A stretch of 64,000 nucleotides of DNA from Apostichopus japonicus (Eukaryota; Echinodermata; Holothuroidea; Aspidochirotida; Stichopodidae), in NCBI RefSeq assembly GCF_037975245.1, contig NC_092568.1, forward strand, positions 42,275,631-42,339,630, in the 5' to 3' direction. A program made the translations under genes and the position numbers. The notes below the pieces were generated by a model. It saw only the letters and a list, made by a program, of their open reading frames with translations. It ran no database searches and was not told the DNA's origin. Below are positions 37,197 through 51,424 of the stretch, in pieces (positions within the stretch are counted from its first letter, which is position 1; the number at the start of each line of letters is the position of its first letter).

Positions 37197-39057
37197 GAAA
37201 TCAAAACAAGTCACAATCACCTCAAACCAGAAGTAAATCCTTACATGGACTCAATGGAGTCTTTCTTCAAAGATGTTTATATGCAGATGATAAACATTTT
37301 AAGTTTTATGTAATGTAACCATATATAGTACTTTGCTTTGCTCTGTATTTAGAAGAATGAAGTAATAAATTTCAGGTTGATACTTCCAGGAGTATATTAC
37401 ACTAGATTCCCTCTTAATAACTTGTAGTTAGACAACCCCTACCGCAACAATGTTTAACAAATCTGATTTACTGACTCAAATGTTACTGGTGAACCTCTGA
37501 GCACTTCAGATTAAACCCTTGTTGCAATATATGTGCTACAGATTTGTACATGTATACCAGAAATGTTATTTGGTTTGGTAACCATTGGTGTCGCAACCAA
37601 TGACAAATGTGTGAGGTTTTAGTAGCAGTCCAAATGTCATACAGTAATTATTATAGTCTGACCTAAGCTGTTAATGATAGCGTTGCTTGTACTTTCACTC
37701 AACTTATATTTTATTAATATGCTCATCCTGCCTTAGGACATGAATCAAGAGATAATTTGCAGTTTAATTCGAAAGTGAGTCTGACTTCTTGAGACTGAGA
37801 AACATTATCATGTTGTCTAAAAATAGAAAGACTAAAAGTGACTATCTATCATCAAGGTGAAATTTACTAATGTCTAAATTCAATAGTATTTTGCCATTTA
37901 AGGTGGCAACTAGAAGAGTCTTATCAAGGTCTTTAATTATACAAATGGTAGGTTTATGAGTCGTGGCAATTTTGTTAAAATGTCAATTCTCACCACAATA
38001 GGATGCTGTGATCATTTAAGTGGAAATGCAAAGTGCAATTTAGCTGTCTTCAGGATGTAATTAATTAGGTATAGATGTCGCTGAACATAGTAAATAAGAC
38101 CTCTACTTCGTTATCGATATTACCTGCAACTAATCTGCTGATAAAATTGTAGAGTGTTAAGGTTAATTCCTGTTTTTTACAAGGTGTTGAAATATGGTTC
38201 CACCGATGATAATTTTGTTGATAGGACAAGGTGGCATCACATCCACAGAATGGATTGACTGCTTGGCTGTTGTTAGTAAATTGTATTTGTCTACAAGGTT
38301 TATGCTCTCAATGTAATGAATGCTATTGTGTTGCGCTCTGATAATAAATCATACTGTTTATATATATTGCTTCAGTGGCCAGGTTGAGCATACTGGACAT
38401 CCTATGGGAAAGTGGACACCAAGTAGGAAAAAAAAGTTTTGTTGGTCCTCACCTATTTGTCCATATTATAGCATTGTTCTATGACATAATTATGTGTCTT
38501 ACTGTCTAGTTTGGGTATTAAACTACAAATTATGTTGACACAATGCATGACAATGCTTTTGCATTCGTAATCAACATTTACTGAAGTTATCTTCTGCTTC
38601 TATCTTGTTCCTGATGTACACAATAGAAGGCAGGACTGTATAATATATATCTCCTTTGTTATCAGTCCAAGAGCTTGTTTCAACCAAATGTGGTAAATAA
38701 TAATAAAATGTGGTAAAAAAGAAACCATTTATCACATTGGAAGCAGTATAAGGTAGGGGGGGTGCGGGGGGAAACAAATACTGTTGGGGAACGAGGATTG
38801 AAAGGGTAAGCTGACATGACTAGGAGACTGCCTTAGACATGTCATCTCCATCATGGATCAACGTAAACTAATCCCATCAGAGCCAGGCTCTAATCCAATG
38901 GGAACTTTCAATGAACATTGTGGATGGAGTATTATTTATATATGTTGATCTTTAATTTGCATTAGGATTGTTACTTTTTGCCAAGTACTTTGAACAATCC
39001 TTTAATTATGATAAAAGGATACCCCCAAAATCTGCCAGTACCAGTTTAAACATAAAC
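37197..39057 (+). other. NCKX intron 2, unique sequence
   Basis: No gene recognised. A short G-rich stretch lies at 38755-38772. Confidence 0.5.
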
Positions 39058-39340
39058 AGGGTTAACTCTGTTACACAACACACATGACATATAGTAAATG
39101 GATCTCAAAAGATCCATTCACTATGTATTATGTGTGTGGTGTAACAGGGTTAAATATTTGAGATCCATACACTCTGTTATATGTGTGTATGGTGTAACAG
39201 GGTTAACCCTGTTAAACAACACACATATAACATAGTGAATGGATCTTAAAAGATCCATTCATTATGTATGTGTGTGGTGTAACAGGGTTAAATATTTGAG
39301 ATCCACTATGTTATATGTAACAGGGTTAGTCCATTCACTA
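39058..39340. repeat. Two tandem 90-bp palindromes (foldback element)
   Basis: 39062-39153 and about 39201-39291 are each near-perfect palindromes: GTTAAC(T/C)CTGTTA...AACACACAT...GGATCT-AAAAGATCC... and the inverted copy ending TGTAACAGGGTTAA. They are separated by a related spacer (ATATTTGAGATCCAT...) that recurs, shortened, after the second palindrome. This looks like a duplicated foldback or MITE-type sequence. Confidence 0.85.
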
Positions 39341-41580
39341 TGTGTATGGTTTAATAGTTTTCATATTTTGCTCATATACAAGTATATGCAATATTTTCTT
39401 TTCCTTTTCTCTGTCAGCTTTATTTTTTGTCTTTATTGTTATTGTCACCTTGTCAATGTGCTTGAGGAAGGACACCAAATACATGTTTCCTTAGATTGTC
39501 TGAAAAATCATTGACCTTTGGAAGGTCAATGTCAGGTCATGAATATTAATGGTTTCATTGATACATTAACAGCAATTACCTCAATTGGGTATCTTAATAG
39601 TCATGCATAAGTTGGTAATTAACATATTGACCAATCAATACAAAAAAAGAAAAGCATCAAGTACTGATGCTGAAATGATATTAATTCAGAAGTAAAATCT
39701 ACCTTCTTGAAATAGCATGACAGTAATATAGTTCACCTACAATATACTGTAGGCGGCATATATATCATTTTTTGCAGCCGTTATTTTAGCAGCAGAAATT
39801 GTGACATAAATTCATGTTGTTTTAATTTATCTTATTAGGTGGACTTGTTACCTTTGAAAATGCTTTGAAATGCTAACACACATGCTCACTTTTTCAGTTC
39901 AACATGCAAAGAAAAACTCAATTGATTGGTTAAAGTATCTTCTGTGTGTGGTCACAGCTTCAGTTTTACACCCAGGGAACACCTGTGTTTGCAGTCACAG
40001 TATCAATTTTACACCAACAGCATGCCTTCTATGTGGTTTCATTGTGAACCCACAGAATACCTTCATGTCCTCCCAGTGTCATATTTACACCCACCGAGTA
40101 CTGTATATATGCTATGTGTGCTCACACACGGTCCACAGAATACTTGCTGTGTGTGTTCACAGTGTCCACCCAGAGGCTTTCTTCTACATATTTGTTCATA
40201 TAATCATCAATATTTCTGTGAGACAAACTGAGACCAGGAAGTAACTCTTCCTTCCAGTTGTCATTTTTGCTGTGATCTGTGAATGTAATTCAAAGCCCTC
40301 ATTTTGTGGTCCCTGTTCAATAAATAAAGGCATAGTACATTTAAAACAATGGTTGACCTTTCATTAGATACTACAGTAAAACTGATCATCTGTGTGGTCA
40401 GCCTATCACATTGTTTTGTCTTTCTATTTTTGTTACAAAGAATCAAAACAAAATGAAATGCCACATGTATCTAGGCCTCGTGTCATCTTACCTTTGCAGG
40501 TAATTTCTTGTTGCTATGGTAACTTCAGGGCAATAGGAAACTCAAGTGTTTTGAACAGGTGCTCCTAGATTGATACTAATCTTCAGTACTTGAAGACGAG
40601 CATCATGCCAAAGCTAGCTGCCTAATCTTTCAAGTGCACAGTGCAATTCATCCCAGAACATTTCTGTTTCAATTCTTCATTTTACAGAGAATCTGCTTCG
40701 TTAGGGATAAACATTCATGTGGAGGTAGTCTTGTTGGGCTCCAAAACCATCCTGTCAAAGAAACCTCATTATCTAAACGTGTTTAAATTTATTCTCACTC
40801 AGTATTTAAATATTCATGACTTAAGATCTTCATAATAACTGAAAAAGTCACGATGGAGATGAAAGATGTTATTTATCTCCCAGACGAGGTACTGATGTCA
40901 CATTTGAGTTAATATTTCTAGAAATCATGCACGATGTTAATATATATAGCTAACACTATAGCTGTTGTACTACTTATTGATTAGTACAACCATAAATCTA
41001 GTGTACCTCATATGACTTCAAAATTAGTCGAATATGATCAGAAATTTTGACTATCCTGAATGTTTAACAGTAATTGCAATTAGTAACTTCTCCAAGTATC
41101 AATTGAAGCACATAATTCTTTGGAATTGGCAAAGTTGAGTTATTATTTTGATAATGCATCAATTGGTGTGTGTCAGCTAGTCTGACTCTATCCTTAACTT
41201 GCACAAGTATGAAAACAATTATATATTTAGAAACCTGACAATTATAACAGACAAGTGAGTCTAGAGTTCTTAACTAAACTGAAATATTCCTACCCTTAGT
41301 TTGATAATAAATTAACATCATAGACTAGTGTAAAAAGAAATAAGCAAATATAATAAGATAAGAAAAGAGTTGAAAAGATTGCTTAATTCAAATGTAATTT
41401 CACTATACAGGGCAATATAGACATTTCTCAAAATATGATAAGAAAATACTTTCTGCAAGAATGTCATAACATAAAATTAACTGCGTACAAGAAGATATTG
41501 TGCACAAGTTGTCCTGTTGTACTGTGCCGAAATGCTAGTCTGGAATATAGATGTAACTTCTTAAAGGGTTATGAAGCACA
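39341..41580 (+). other. NCKX intron 2; includes a degenerate tandem region
   Basis: At 39925-40190 a loose repeat of about 50 bp (TCACAG...TTTACACCCA...GAATACC) gives overlapping open frames of 101-124 codons with repeated H/C-containing peptides; divergence between copies and frame loss argue against a gene. The rest is unique AT-rich DNA. Confidence 0.5.
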
Positions 41581-44500
41581 TAGAGTAGGTAGGAAAGAAA
41601 AATATGCACTTCATAAGATAGAAAGAAGTAGAAGCACTACATAGTAGATAGGGAGAAGTAGATTAACTACATAGTAGATAGGAAAAAGTAGATGCACTTC
41701 ATAGTAGATAGGAAAGAAGTAGACGCACTACACACTAGATAGGGTACAAGTAGATACACTAGAGAGTAGGTAGGAAAGAAGAAGATGTATTGCATAGTAG
41801 ATAGGAAAGAAGAAGTTGCACTCCATGAGTAAATAGAAGTGAAGTAGATTCACTACATAGTAGATAGAAATGAAGTAGATGCACTTCATAGTAGATAGGA
41901 AAGAAGTAGATGCATACATAGTAGATGGGAAACAAGTAGATGTAATTCATAGTAGATAGGAAAGAAGTAGATACACTTCATACTAGAAAGTAAGAAGTAG
42001 ATGCACTACATATTAAATAGTAAGAAGTAGAAGCACTACATAGTAGATAGGGAGAAGTAGATTCACTACATAGTAGATAGAAATGAAGTAGATGCACTTC
42101 ATAGTAGATAGGAAAGAAGTAGATGCATACATAGTAGATGGGAAACAAGTAGATGTAATTCATAGTAGATAGGAAAGAAGTAGATACACTTCATACTAGA
42201 AAGTAAGAAGTAGATGCACTACATATTAAATAGTAAGAAGTAGAAGCACTACATAGTAGATAGGGAGAAGTAGATTCACTACATAGTAGATAGAAATGAA
42301 GTAGATGCACTTCATAGTAGATAGGAAAGAAGTAGATGCATACATAGTAAATGGGAAACAAGTAGATGTAATTCATAGTAGATAGGAAAGAAGTAGATAC
42401 ACTTCATACTAGAAAGTAAGAAGTAGATGCACTACATATTAAATAGTAAGAAGTAGATGCACTACATAGTAGATAGAAAGAAGTAGGAGCACTACATAGT
42501 AGAAAGGGAGAAGTAGATTAACTACATAGTAGATAGGAAAGAAGTAGATGCACTACACATTAGATAGGGTACAAGTAGATACACTAGATAGTAGGTAGGA
42601 AAGAAGAAGATGTACTGCATAGTAGATAGGAAAGAAGAAGTTGCACTTCATGAGTAGATAGAAGTGAAGTAGATTCACTACATAGTAGATAGAAATGAAG
42701 TAGATGCACTTCATAGTAGATAGGAAAGAAGTAGATGCATACATAGTAGATGGGAAACAAGTAGATGTAATTCATAGTAGATAGGAAAGAAGTAGATACA
42801 CTTCATACTAGAAAGTAAGAAGTAGATGCACTACATATTAAATAGTAAGAAGTAGAAGCACTACATAGTAGATAGGGAGAAGTAGATTCACTACATAGTA
42901 GATAGAAATGAAGTAGATGCACTTCATAGTAGATAGGAAAGAAGTAGATGCATACATAGTAGATGGGAAACAAGTAGATGTAATTCATAGTAGATAGGAA
43001 AGAAGTAGATACACTTCATACTAGAAAGTAAGAAGTAGATGCACTACATATTAAATAGTAAGAAGTAGAAGCACTACATAGTAGATAGGGAGAAGTAGAT
43101 TCACTACATAGTAGATAGAAATGAAGTAGATGCACTTCATAGTAGATAGGAAAGAAGTAGATGCATACATAGTAAATGGGAAACAAGTAGATGTAATTCA
43201 TAGTAGATAGGAAAGAAGTAGATACACTTCATACTAGAAAGTAAGAAGTAGATGCACTACATATTAAATAGTAAGAAGTAGATGCACTACATAGTAGATA
43301 GAAAGAAGTAGGAGCACTACATAGTAGAAAGGGAGAAGTAGATTAACTACATAGTAGATAGGAAAGAAGTAGATGCACTACACATTAGATAGGGTACAAG
43401 TAGATACACTAGATAGTAGGTAGGAAAGAAGAAGATGTACTGCATAGTAGATAGGAAAGAAGAAGTTGCACTTCATGAGTAGATAGAAGTGAAGTAGATT
43501 CACTACATAGTAGATAGAAATGAAGTAGATGCACTTCATAGTAGATAGGAAAGAAGTAGATGCATACATAGTAGATGGGAAACAAGTAGATGTAATTCAT
43601 AGTAGATAGGAAAGAAGTAGATACACTTCATACTAGAAAGTAAGAAGTAGATGCACTACATATTAAATAGTAAGAAGTAGAAGCACTACATAGTAGATAG
43701 GGAGAAGTAGATTCACTACATAGTAGATAGAAATGAAGTAGATGCACTTCATAGTAGATAGGAAAGAAGTAGACGCACTACACACTAGATAGGGTACAAG
43801 TAGATACACTAGAGAGTAGGTAGGAAAGAAGAAGATGTATTGCATAGTAGATAGGAAAGAAGAAGTTGCACTCCATGAGTAAATAGAAGTGAAGTAGATT
43901 CACTACATAGTAGATAGAAATGAAGTAGATGCACTTCATAGTAGATAGGAAAGAAGTAGATGCATACATAGTAGATGGGAAACAAGTACTGTAGATGTAA
44001 TTCATAGTAGATAGGAAAGAAGTAGATACACTTCATACTAGAAAGTAAGAAGTAGATGCACTACATATTAAATAGTAAGAAGTAGATGCACTACATAGTA
44101 GATAGAAAGAAGTAGGAGCACTACATAGTAGAAAGGGAGAAGTAGATTAACTACATAGTAGATAGGAAAGAAGTAGATGCACTACACATTAGATAGGGTA
44201 CAAGTAGATACACTAGATAGTAGGTAGGAAAGAAGAAGATGTACTGCATAGTAGATAGGAAAGAAGAAGTTGCACTTCATGAGTAGATAGAAGTGAAGTA
44301 GATTCACTACATAGTAGATAGAAATGAAGTAGATGCACTTCATAGTAGATAGGAAAGAAGTAGATGCATACATAGTAGATGGGAAACAAGTAGATGTAAT
44401 TCATAGTAGATAGGAAAGAAGTAGATACACTTCATACTAGAAAGTAAGAAGTAGATGCACTACATATTAAATAGTAAGAAGTAGAAGCACTACATAGTAG

Positions 44501-46597
44501 ATAGGGAGAAGTAGATTCACTACATAGTAGATAGAAATGAAGTAGATGCACTTCATAGTAGATAGGAAAGAAGTAGACGCACTACACACTAGATAGGGTA
44601 CAAGTAGATACACTAGAGAGTAGGTAGGAAAGAAGAAGATGTATTGCATAGTAGATAGGAAAGAAGAAGTTGCACTCCATGAGTAAATAGAAGTGAAGTA
44701 GATTCACTACATAGTAGATAGAAATGAAGTAGATGCACTTCATAGTAGATAGGAAAGAAGTAGATGCATACATAGTAGATGGGAAACAAGTACTGTAGAT
44801 GTAATTCATAGTAGATAGGAAAGAAGTAGATACACTTCATACTAGAAAGTAAGAAGTAGATGCACTACATATTAAATAGTAAGAAGTAGATGCACTACAT
44901 AGTAGATAGAAAGAAGTAGGAGCACTACATAGTAGAAAGGGAGAAGTAGATTAACTACATAGTAGATAGGAAAGAAGTAGATGCACTACACATTAGATAG
45001 GGTACAAGTAGATACACTAGATAGTAGGTAGGAAAGAAGAAGATGTACTGCATAGTAGATAGGAAAGAAGAAGTTGCACTTCATGAGTAGATAGAAGTGA
45101 AGTAGATTCACTACATAGTAGAAATGAAGTAGATGCACTTCATAGTAGATAGGAAAGAAGTAGACGCACTACACACTAGATAGGGTACAAGAAGATACAC
45201 TAGATAGTAGGTAGGAAAGAAGAAGATGTACTGCATAGTAGATAGGAAAGAAGAAGTTGCACTCCATGAGTAAATAGAAGTAAAGTAAATTCACTACATA
45301 GTAGATAGAAATGAAGTAGATGCACTTCATAGTAGATAGGAAAGAAGTAGATGCATACATAGTAGATGGGAAACAAGTACTGTAGATGTAATTCATAGTA
45401 GATAGGAAAGAAGTAGATACACTTCATACTAGAAAGTAAGAAGTAGATGCACTACATATTAAATAGTAAGAAGTAGATGCACTACATAGTAGATAGAAAG
45501 AAGTAGGAGCACTACATAGTAGAAAGGGAGAAGTAGATTAACTACATAGTAGATAGGAAAGAAGTAGATGCACTACACATTAGATAGGGTACAAGTAGAT
45601 ACACTAGATAGTAGGTAGGAAAGAAGAAGATGTACTGCATAGTAGATAGGAAAGAAGAAGTTGCACTTCATGAGTAGATAGAAGTGAAGTAGATTCACTA
45701 CATAGTAGAAATGAAGTAGATGCACTTCATAGTAGATAGGAAAGAAGTAGACGCACTACACACTAGATAGGGTACAAGAAGATACACTAGATAGTAGGTA
45801 GGAAAGAAGAAGATGTACTGCATAGTAGATAGGAAAGAAGAAGTTGCACTCCATGAGTAGATAGAAGTGAAGTAAATTCACTACATAGTAGATAGAAATG
45901 AAGTAGATGCACTTCATAGTAGATAGGAAAGAAGTAGAAGCATACATAGTAGATGGGAAACAAGTACTGTAGATGTAATTCATAGTAGATAGGAAAGAAG
46001 TAGGTGCACTACATAGAGTAGATTGGAAAGAAGTATACACACTTCATAGTAGATAGTAAAGAAGTAGATTCACTTCATACTAGAAAGTAAGAAGTAGATG
46101 CACTACATATTAAATAGTAAGAAGTAGATTCACTACATAGTAGATAGAAAGAAGTAGAAGCACTACATAGTAGAAAGGGAGAAGTAGATTAACTACATAG
46201 TAGATAGGAAAGAAGTAGATGCACTACACATTAGATAGGGTACAAGTAGATACACTAGATAGTAGGTAGGAAAGAAGAAGATGTACTGCGTAGTAGATAG
46301 GAAAGAAGAAGTTGCACTCCATGAGTAGATAGAAGTGAAGTAAATTCACTACATAGTAGATAGAAATGAAGTAGATGCACTTCATAGTAGATAGGAAAGA
46401 AGTAGATGCATACAGTAGATGGGAAACAAGTACTGTAGATGTAATTCATAGTAGATAGGAAGGAAGTAGGTGCACTACATAGAGTAGATTGGAAAGAAGT
46501 ATACACACTTCATAGTAGATAGTAAAGAAGTAGATTCACTTCATAGTGCATAGAAAGTAGTAGATGTACTTCATAGTAGATAGGAAAAGTAGATAAC
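41581..46597. repeat. 5-kb satellite of about 30-bp monomers with 213-bp and 804-825-bp higher-order repeats
   Basis: Monomers follow AGTAGATGCACTACATAGTAGATAGGAAAGA with many variants. Blocks of seven monomers repeat at 213 bp (e.g. 41978 to 42191, 42803 to 43016), and larger blocks repeat at 825 bp (41728, 42553, 43378), 804 bp (43378 to 44182, 43778 to 44582) and 587 bp (45169 to 45756). Minus-strand open frames of 60-94 codons repeat identically because whole blocks were copied. No coding evidence. Confidence 0.97.
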
Positions 46598-48316
46598 ACA
46601 GTGTGAATTCAAATGGGTGTTTTAAAATGTTGTTTTTCTTAACCTTGTGAAGTTGATGCCTACATAGTGTTTACACAGTAGTCTGGATTCAAAGAGGTTG
46701 ATGTGTATGTTTTAACCTTGTGAGGGTAGATGTAGCACTTACTAGGATACAGGAAAGTAGATCAAACAGTAACAATTCAAACATTCTTATTGAGCCAGCA
46801 GAAATACAATCCTTATTTTGACATACCCTTAACATATCTCATGAACTGTAAACTATGTACTGTAGCATAAGTTTTTCTTTGAACAGAATATAATACACTT
46901 ATTCTGTCCTCTCTTGTAGTGTAGGGTAGATGGTGTATATTTTCATATTGTCCCATGTGTACCAAACTCACTACTTAACACTACTGATAAAATTGTTCCA
47001 TCTGCTTGATGTGCTTTCAGAATGCCAAAGATTTCTCATTTCTGCATTGACATATTTAGCTGAAGCGTAAGGAGCAGGGTTTCTAATGGATTTTTTGCCG
47101 AAGGCTGTTACCATTTTCACATGCTTGATTAGTATGCTGTCACCTACCATCATTTTCTGTTATTTTGCTTGCCTCATTTCTTTCCCATTTCTCTGGCGTA
47201 ATCCTCCTCCTAGCCCTGCAGTCAGTCTGTTATGTATCATTGAAGAGAGTCGTCAACTGGGGGTGATGGACTTCTCTCCATTTGGGTTAAACGTAATGAG
47301 CATTGATTTTACAGCTCTATCATGCCTTCATTTCATTAACTGTGTCCTCTGTGGAGCTGAGGGTTTGCTTATCGTGCATCTATTGTGCAGCATTATAAAT
47401 CATGTTTACCCACTGGTTTCTTGTTAAAAGGTCACAGGTTTTTATCAATCACTCCTAGTCCACCATTCAACGATAACACCAACATCACAAATCACTTCTT
47501 GATATCTTATTTCCTTATTGTAAACTAATTCGCAGTTTCAAGAGTCAAAAATTTGCTACTAGAGTCATATAACTTTTCTATTTCCGTATGCAGCAATAAC
47601 CATGGCAACAGCTGAACGATAACATCATTGGTATCACGTACTTACCAGATTTTCCCTGTGGAAACTTTCTCTTAAATTTCTAGGTTATTTCATTAAAGCT
47701 TTGCTTTAGAACAAATACATCAATTGGTCACTCACTACACAGTGATCAATCTGGTGTAAATCAAAATTGTATTAAAGTGCGGTTTCAAGGCTGTCAAAGC
47801 GGCATTCCTCAGATATCGCTTTCTGGAACTTTATGAAAAGATCTGCCGTCGGCTGTAAAATCATGGCACAGATGAAGAGAGAAAATCTGTTAAGTACTGT
47901 AGTAGATGAATAATCAGAGTCCAGTAGTATAATTCAAACAATTTGGATGTTTTAATTTTGAAAAAATCTTTCACTTTTAGTAGTGAGATACTGTACTTTG
48001 TGTGGCTAGGATGATGTATATGAAGTGTGCTTGTGGTATATATGTGGAGTATTCATATTAAGCTTAAATTTACTGATAAACCCTTGTAAATTAATCAGAA
48101 GACATCTCTGCAATTGAGTAAGATATGTAGCTATATTGCATCAATGTTCAGCATAGACTGGGACACTTGAGTTTATTGTGTAGGAAGCAGTGCACAATGA
48201 GAAACATCTACGTAGGTGAGAATGTTTAAAATTGGTGACAATTAATATATTAAAATGAAACAAATCTAATCTCCAGCTGGGGCACAACAATGGAAGACTT
48301 GATGGACAAGATTGTA
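46598..48316 (+). other. NCKX intron 2, unique sequence
   Basis: A 113-codon hydrophobic open stretch at 47086-47427 shows no known domain or plausible splice sites and is not called. TACTGTA occurs at about 46857, 47896 and 47990. Confidence 0.45.
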
Positions 48317-50578
48317 CCTACAGTAGATTGTGGACTGGATCTAAACAATTAGAAATTCAGACTGAGTAGGCTGTAACTTACCACTAGATTGTGGACTGGA
48401 TCTAAACAATTAGAAATTCAGACTGAGTAGGCTGTAACTTACCACAAGATTGTGGACTTGATCTAAACAATTAGAAATTCAGACTGTGAGTAGGCTGTAG
48501 CTTACCACTAGATTGTGGACTGGATCTAAACAAGTAGAAATTCAGACTGTGAGTAGGTTGTAACTTACCACTAGATTGTGGACTGGATCTAAACAATTAG
48601 AAATTCAGACTGTGAGTAGGCTGTAACTTACCACTAGATTGTGGTCTGGATCTAAACAATTAGAAATTCAGACTGTGAGTAGGTTGTAACTTACCACTAG
48701 ATTGTGGACTGGATCTAAACAATTAGAAATTCAGACTGTGAGTAGGCTGTAACTTACCACTAGATTGTGGACTGGATCTACACAATAGAAATTCAGACTG
48801 AGTAGGCTGTAACTTGCCACTAGATTGTAGTCTGGATCTAAACAATTAGAAATTCAGACTGTGAGTAGGCTGTAACTTACCACTAGATTGTGGACTGGAT
48901 CTAAACAATTAGAAATTCAGACTGTGAGTAGGCTGTAACTTGCCACTAGATTGTAGTCTGGATCTAAACAATAGTAATTCAGTCTGAGTAGGCTGTAACT
49001 TACCACTAGATTGTGGACTGGATCTAAACAATTAGAAATTCAGACTGTGAGTAGGCTGTAACTTGCCACTAGATTGTGGACTGGATCTAAACAATTAGAA
49101 ATTCAGACTGTGAGTAGGCTGTAACTTACCACTAGATTGTGGACTGGATCTAAACAATTAGAAATTCAGACTGTGAGTAGGCTGTAACTTACCACTAGAT
49201 TGTGGTCTGGATCTAAACAATTAGAAATTCAGACTGTGAGTAGGCTGTAACTTACCACTAGATTGTGGGACTGGATCTAAACAGTAGAAATTCAGACTGT
49301 GAGTAGGTTGTAACTTACCACTAGATTGTGGTCTGGATCTAAACAATTAGAAATTCAGACTGTGAGTAGGCTGTAACTTACCACTAGATTGTGGACTGGA
49401 TCTAAACAATCAGAAATTCAGACTGTGAGTAGGCTGTAACTTACCACTAGATTGTGGTCTGGATCTAAACAATCAGAAATTCAGACTGTGAGTAGGCTGT
49501 AACTTACCACTAGATTGTGGACTGGATCTAAACAGTAGAAATTCAGACTGTGAGTAGGTTGTAACTTACCACTAGATTGTGGACTGGATCTAAACAGTAG
49601 AAATTCAGACTGTGAGTAGGTTGTAACTTACCACTAGATTGTGGTCTGGATCTAAACAATCAGAATTTCAGACTGTGAGTAGGCTGTAACTTACCACTAG
49701 ATTGTGGACTGGATCTAAACAATCAGAATTTCAGACTGTGAGTAGGCTGTAACTTACCACTAGATTGTGGACTGGATCTAAACAATCAGAATTTCAGACT
49801 CTGAGTAGGTTGTAACTTACCACTAGATTGTGGACTGGATCTAAACAATTAGAAATTCAGACTGTGAGTAGGCTGTAACTTACCACTAGATTGTGGACTG
49901 GATCTAAACAATCAGAATTTCAGACTGTGAGTAGGCTGTAACTTACCACTAGATTGTGGACTGGATCTAAACAGTAGAAATTCAGACTGTGAGTAGGTTG
50001 TAACTTACCACTAGATTGTGGTCTGGATCTAACCAATTAGAAATTCAGACTGTGAGTAGGCTGTAACTTACCACTAGATTGTGGACTGGATCTAAACAAT
50101 CAGAATTTCAGACTGTGAGTAGGCTGTAACTTACCACTAGATTGTGGACTGGATCTAAACAGTAGAAATTCAGACTGTGAGTAGGTTGTAACTTACCACT
50201 AGATTGTGGACTGGATCTAAACAATTAGAAATTCAGACTGTGAGTAGGCTGTAACTTGCCACTAGATTGTGGTCTGGATCTACACAATAGAAATTCAGAC
50301 TGTGAGTAGGTTGTAACTTACCACTAGATTGTGGACTGGATCTAAACAATTAGAAATTCAGACTGTGAGTAGGCTGTAACTTACCACTAGATTGTGGACT
50401 GGATCTACACAATAGAAATTCAGACTGAGTAGGCTGTAACTTGCCACTAGATTGTAGTCTGGATCTAAACAATAGTAATTCAGTCTGAGTAGGCTGTAAC
50501 TTGCCACTAGATTGTAGTCTGGATCTAAACAATTAGAAATTCAGACTGTGAGTAGGCTGTAACTTACCACTAGATTAT
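48317..50578. repeat. 63-bp minisatellite, about 36 copies
   Basis: The unit contains CCACTAGATTGTGGACTGGA, TCTAAACAATTAGAAATTCA and GACTGTGAGTAGGCTGTAAC. Common variants are GGTCTGG, a 3-bp shorter AACAGTAGAAATTC, AATCAGAATTTCAG and loss of GT in CTGTGAGT. The first unit starts ACCTACAGTAGATTG in place of ACCACTAGATTG. Confidence 0.97.
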
Positions 50579-51424
50579 GAGGCGGCTTATTTGGACTGCT
50601 TGTCTGTTGCTATGACTACCAGAACTGATGAACTTTAATATATGTGCATCCACAGGAAATGTACTTAATTACAACTTTGATACAGATATATATTCAAAGT
50701 TGGTTACCTTTTGCCGTATTGTATCGTGAAATTCACCCCTCAGTCCTGACCACATTTGCAATTTAAATCTTATAGTAAAAGTCATTTGATACTTCTGATC
50801 CCCAAATGAAGATTATGTACTTTATATCATAACTCCTTGCAATGGTTGGTTGCTAGGGGTTGTTGACTATGAAATCCAATTCCTCTGACCTATATATATA
50901 CTAAGCTCAGAAACAGATTTGACGCAGAGCTTTATTTTCTTCTTCCTCTGTGGAATGTTCAAACCAATGAGCTTCCATTTGACGGTTCAGGTAGGGTTCT
51001 TAATTGTTTAGGATTGCGTTAAAGCGAAATTGATGGTATAAGTTAAGATTCTATTTCAAGAAACCCTACCAGTGGATGTGTAAAAGTTCAGAATTAATTC
51101 CTTTATTTAAATTGTAGCATTCAAAATGTTGTTAAACTGGATATGACAAAAAAAATGAAATGGTTCAACTTTGATCAGATATGAAAAAAAAGGCAAAACA
51201 TTAAGTTATTAACTTGCTTATTGTTATTTTGTGATTTCTCAACCTTTGTATTGCTTACTTTCATCTTGAAATTTGTGAATACAATGAGCAATTAACTGGC
51301 ACATTGTACCCAGCCATTTTAAGTAAAGCAACAGCAAAAGACTGACTGGGAAGTTGCACACAAATTTGTAACTTAGCAAAAATATTGTTGGCTATCTCAA
51401 CCAAATCCTCATAAAATCACTTTC
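50579..51424 (+). other. NCKX intron 2, unique sequence
   Basis: No gene recognised. Confidence 0.5.

Noticed and set aside
39870-40244. Overlapping 101-124-codon frames with repeated Cys/His peptides
   Set aside because: They come from a degenerate tandem repeat of about 50 bp.
46405-46425. GCATACAGTAGATGGG as another transposon footprint
   Set aside because: Sister units read GCATACATAGTAGATGGG, so this is a 2-bp deletion, not a gain at TA.
47086-47427. 113-codon hydrophobic open frame
   Set aside because: T-rich composition explains the hydrophobicity; no domain and no exon-like splice sites.
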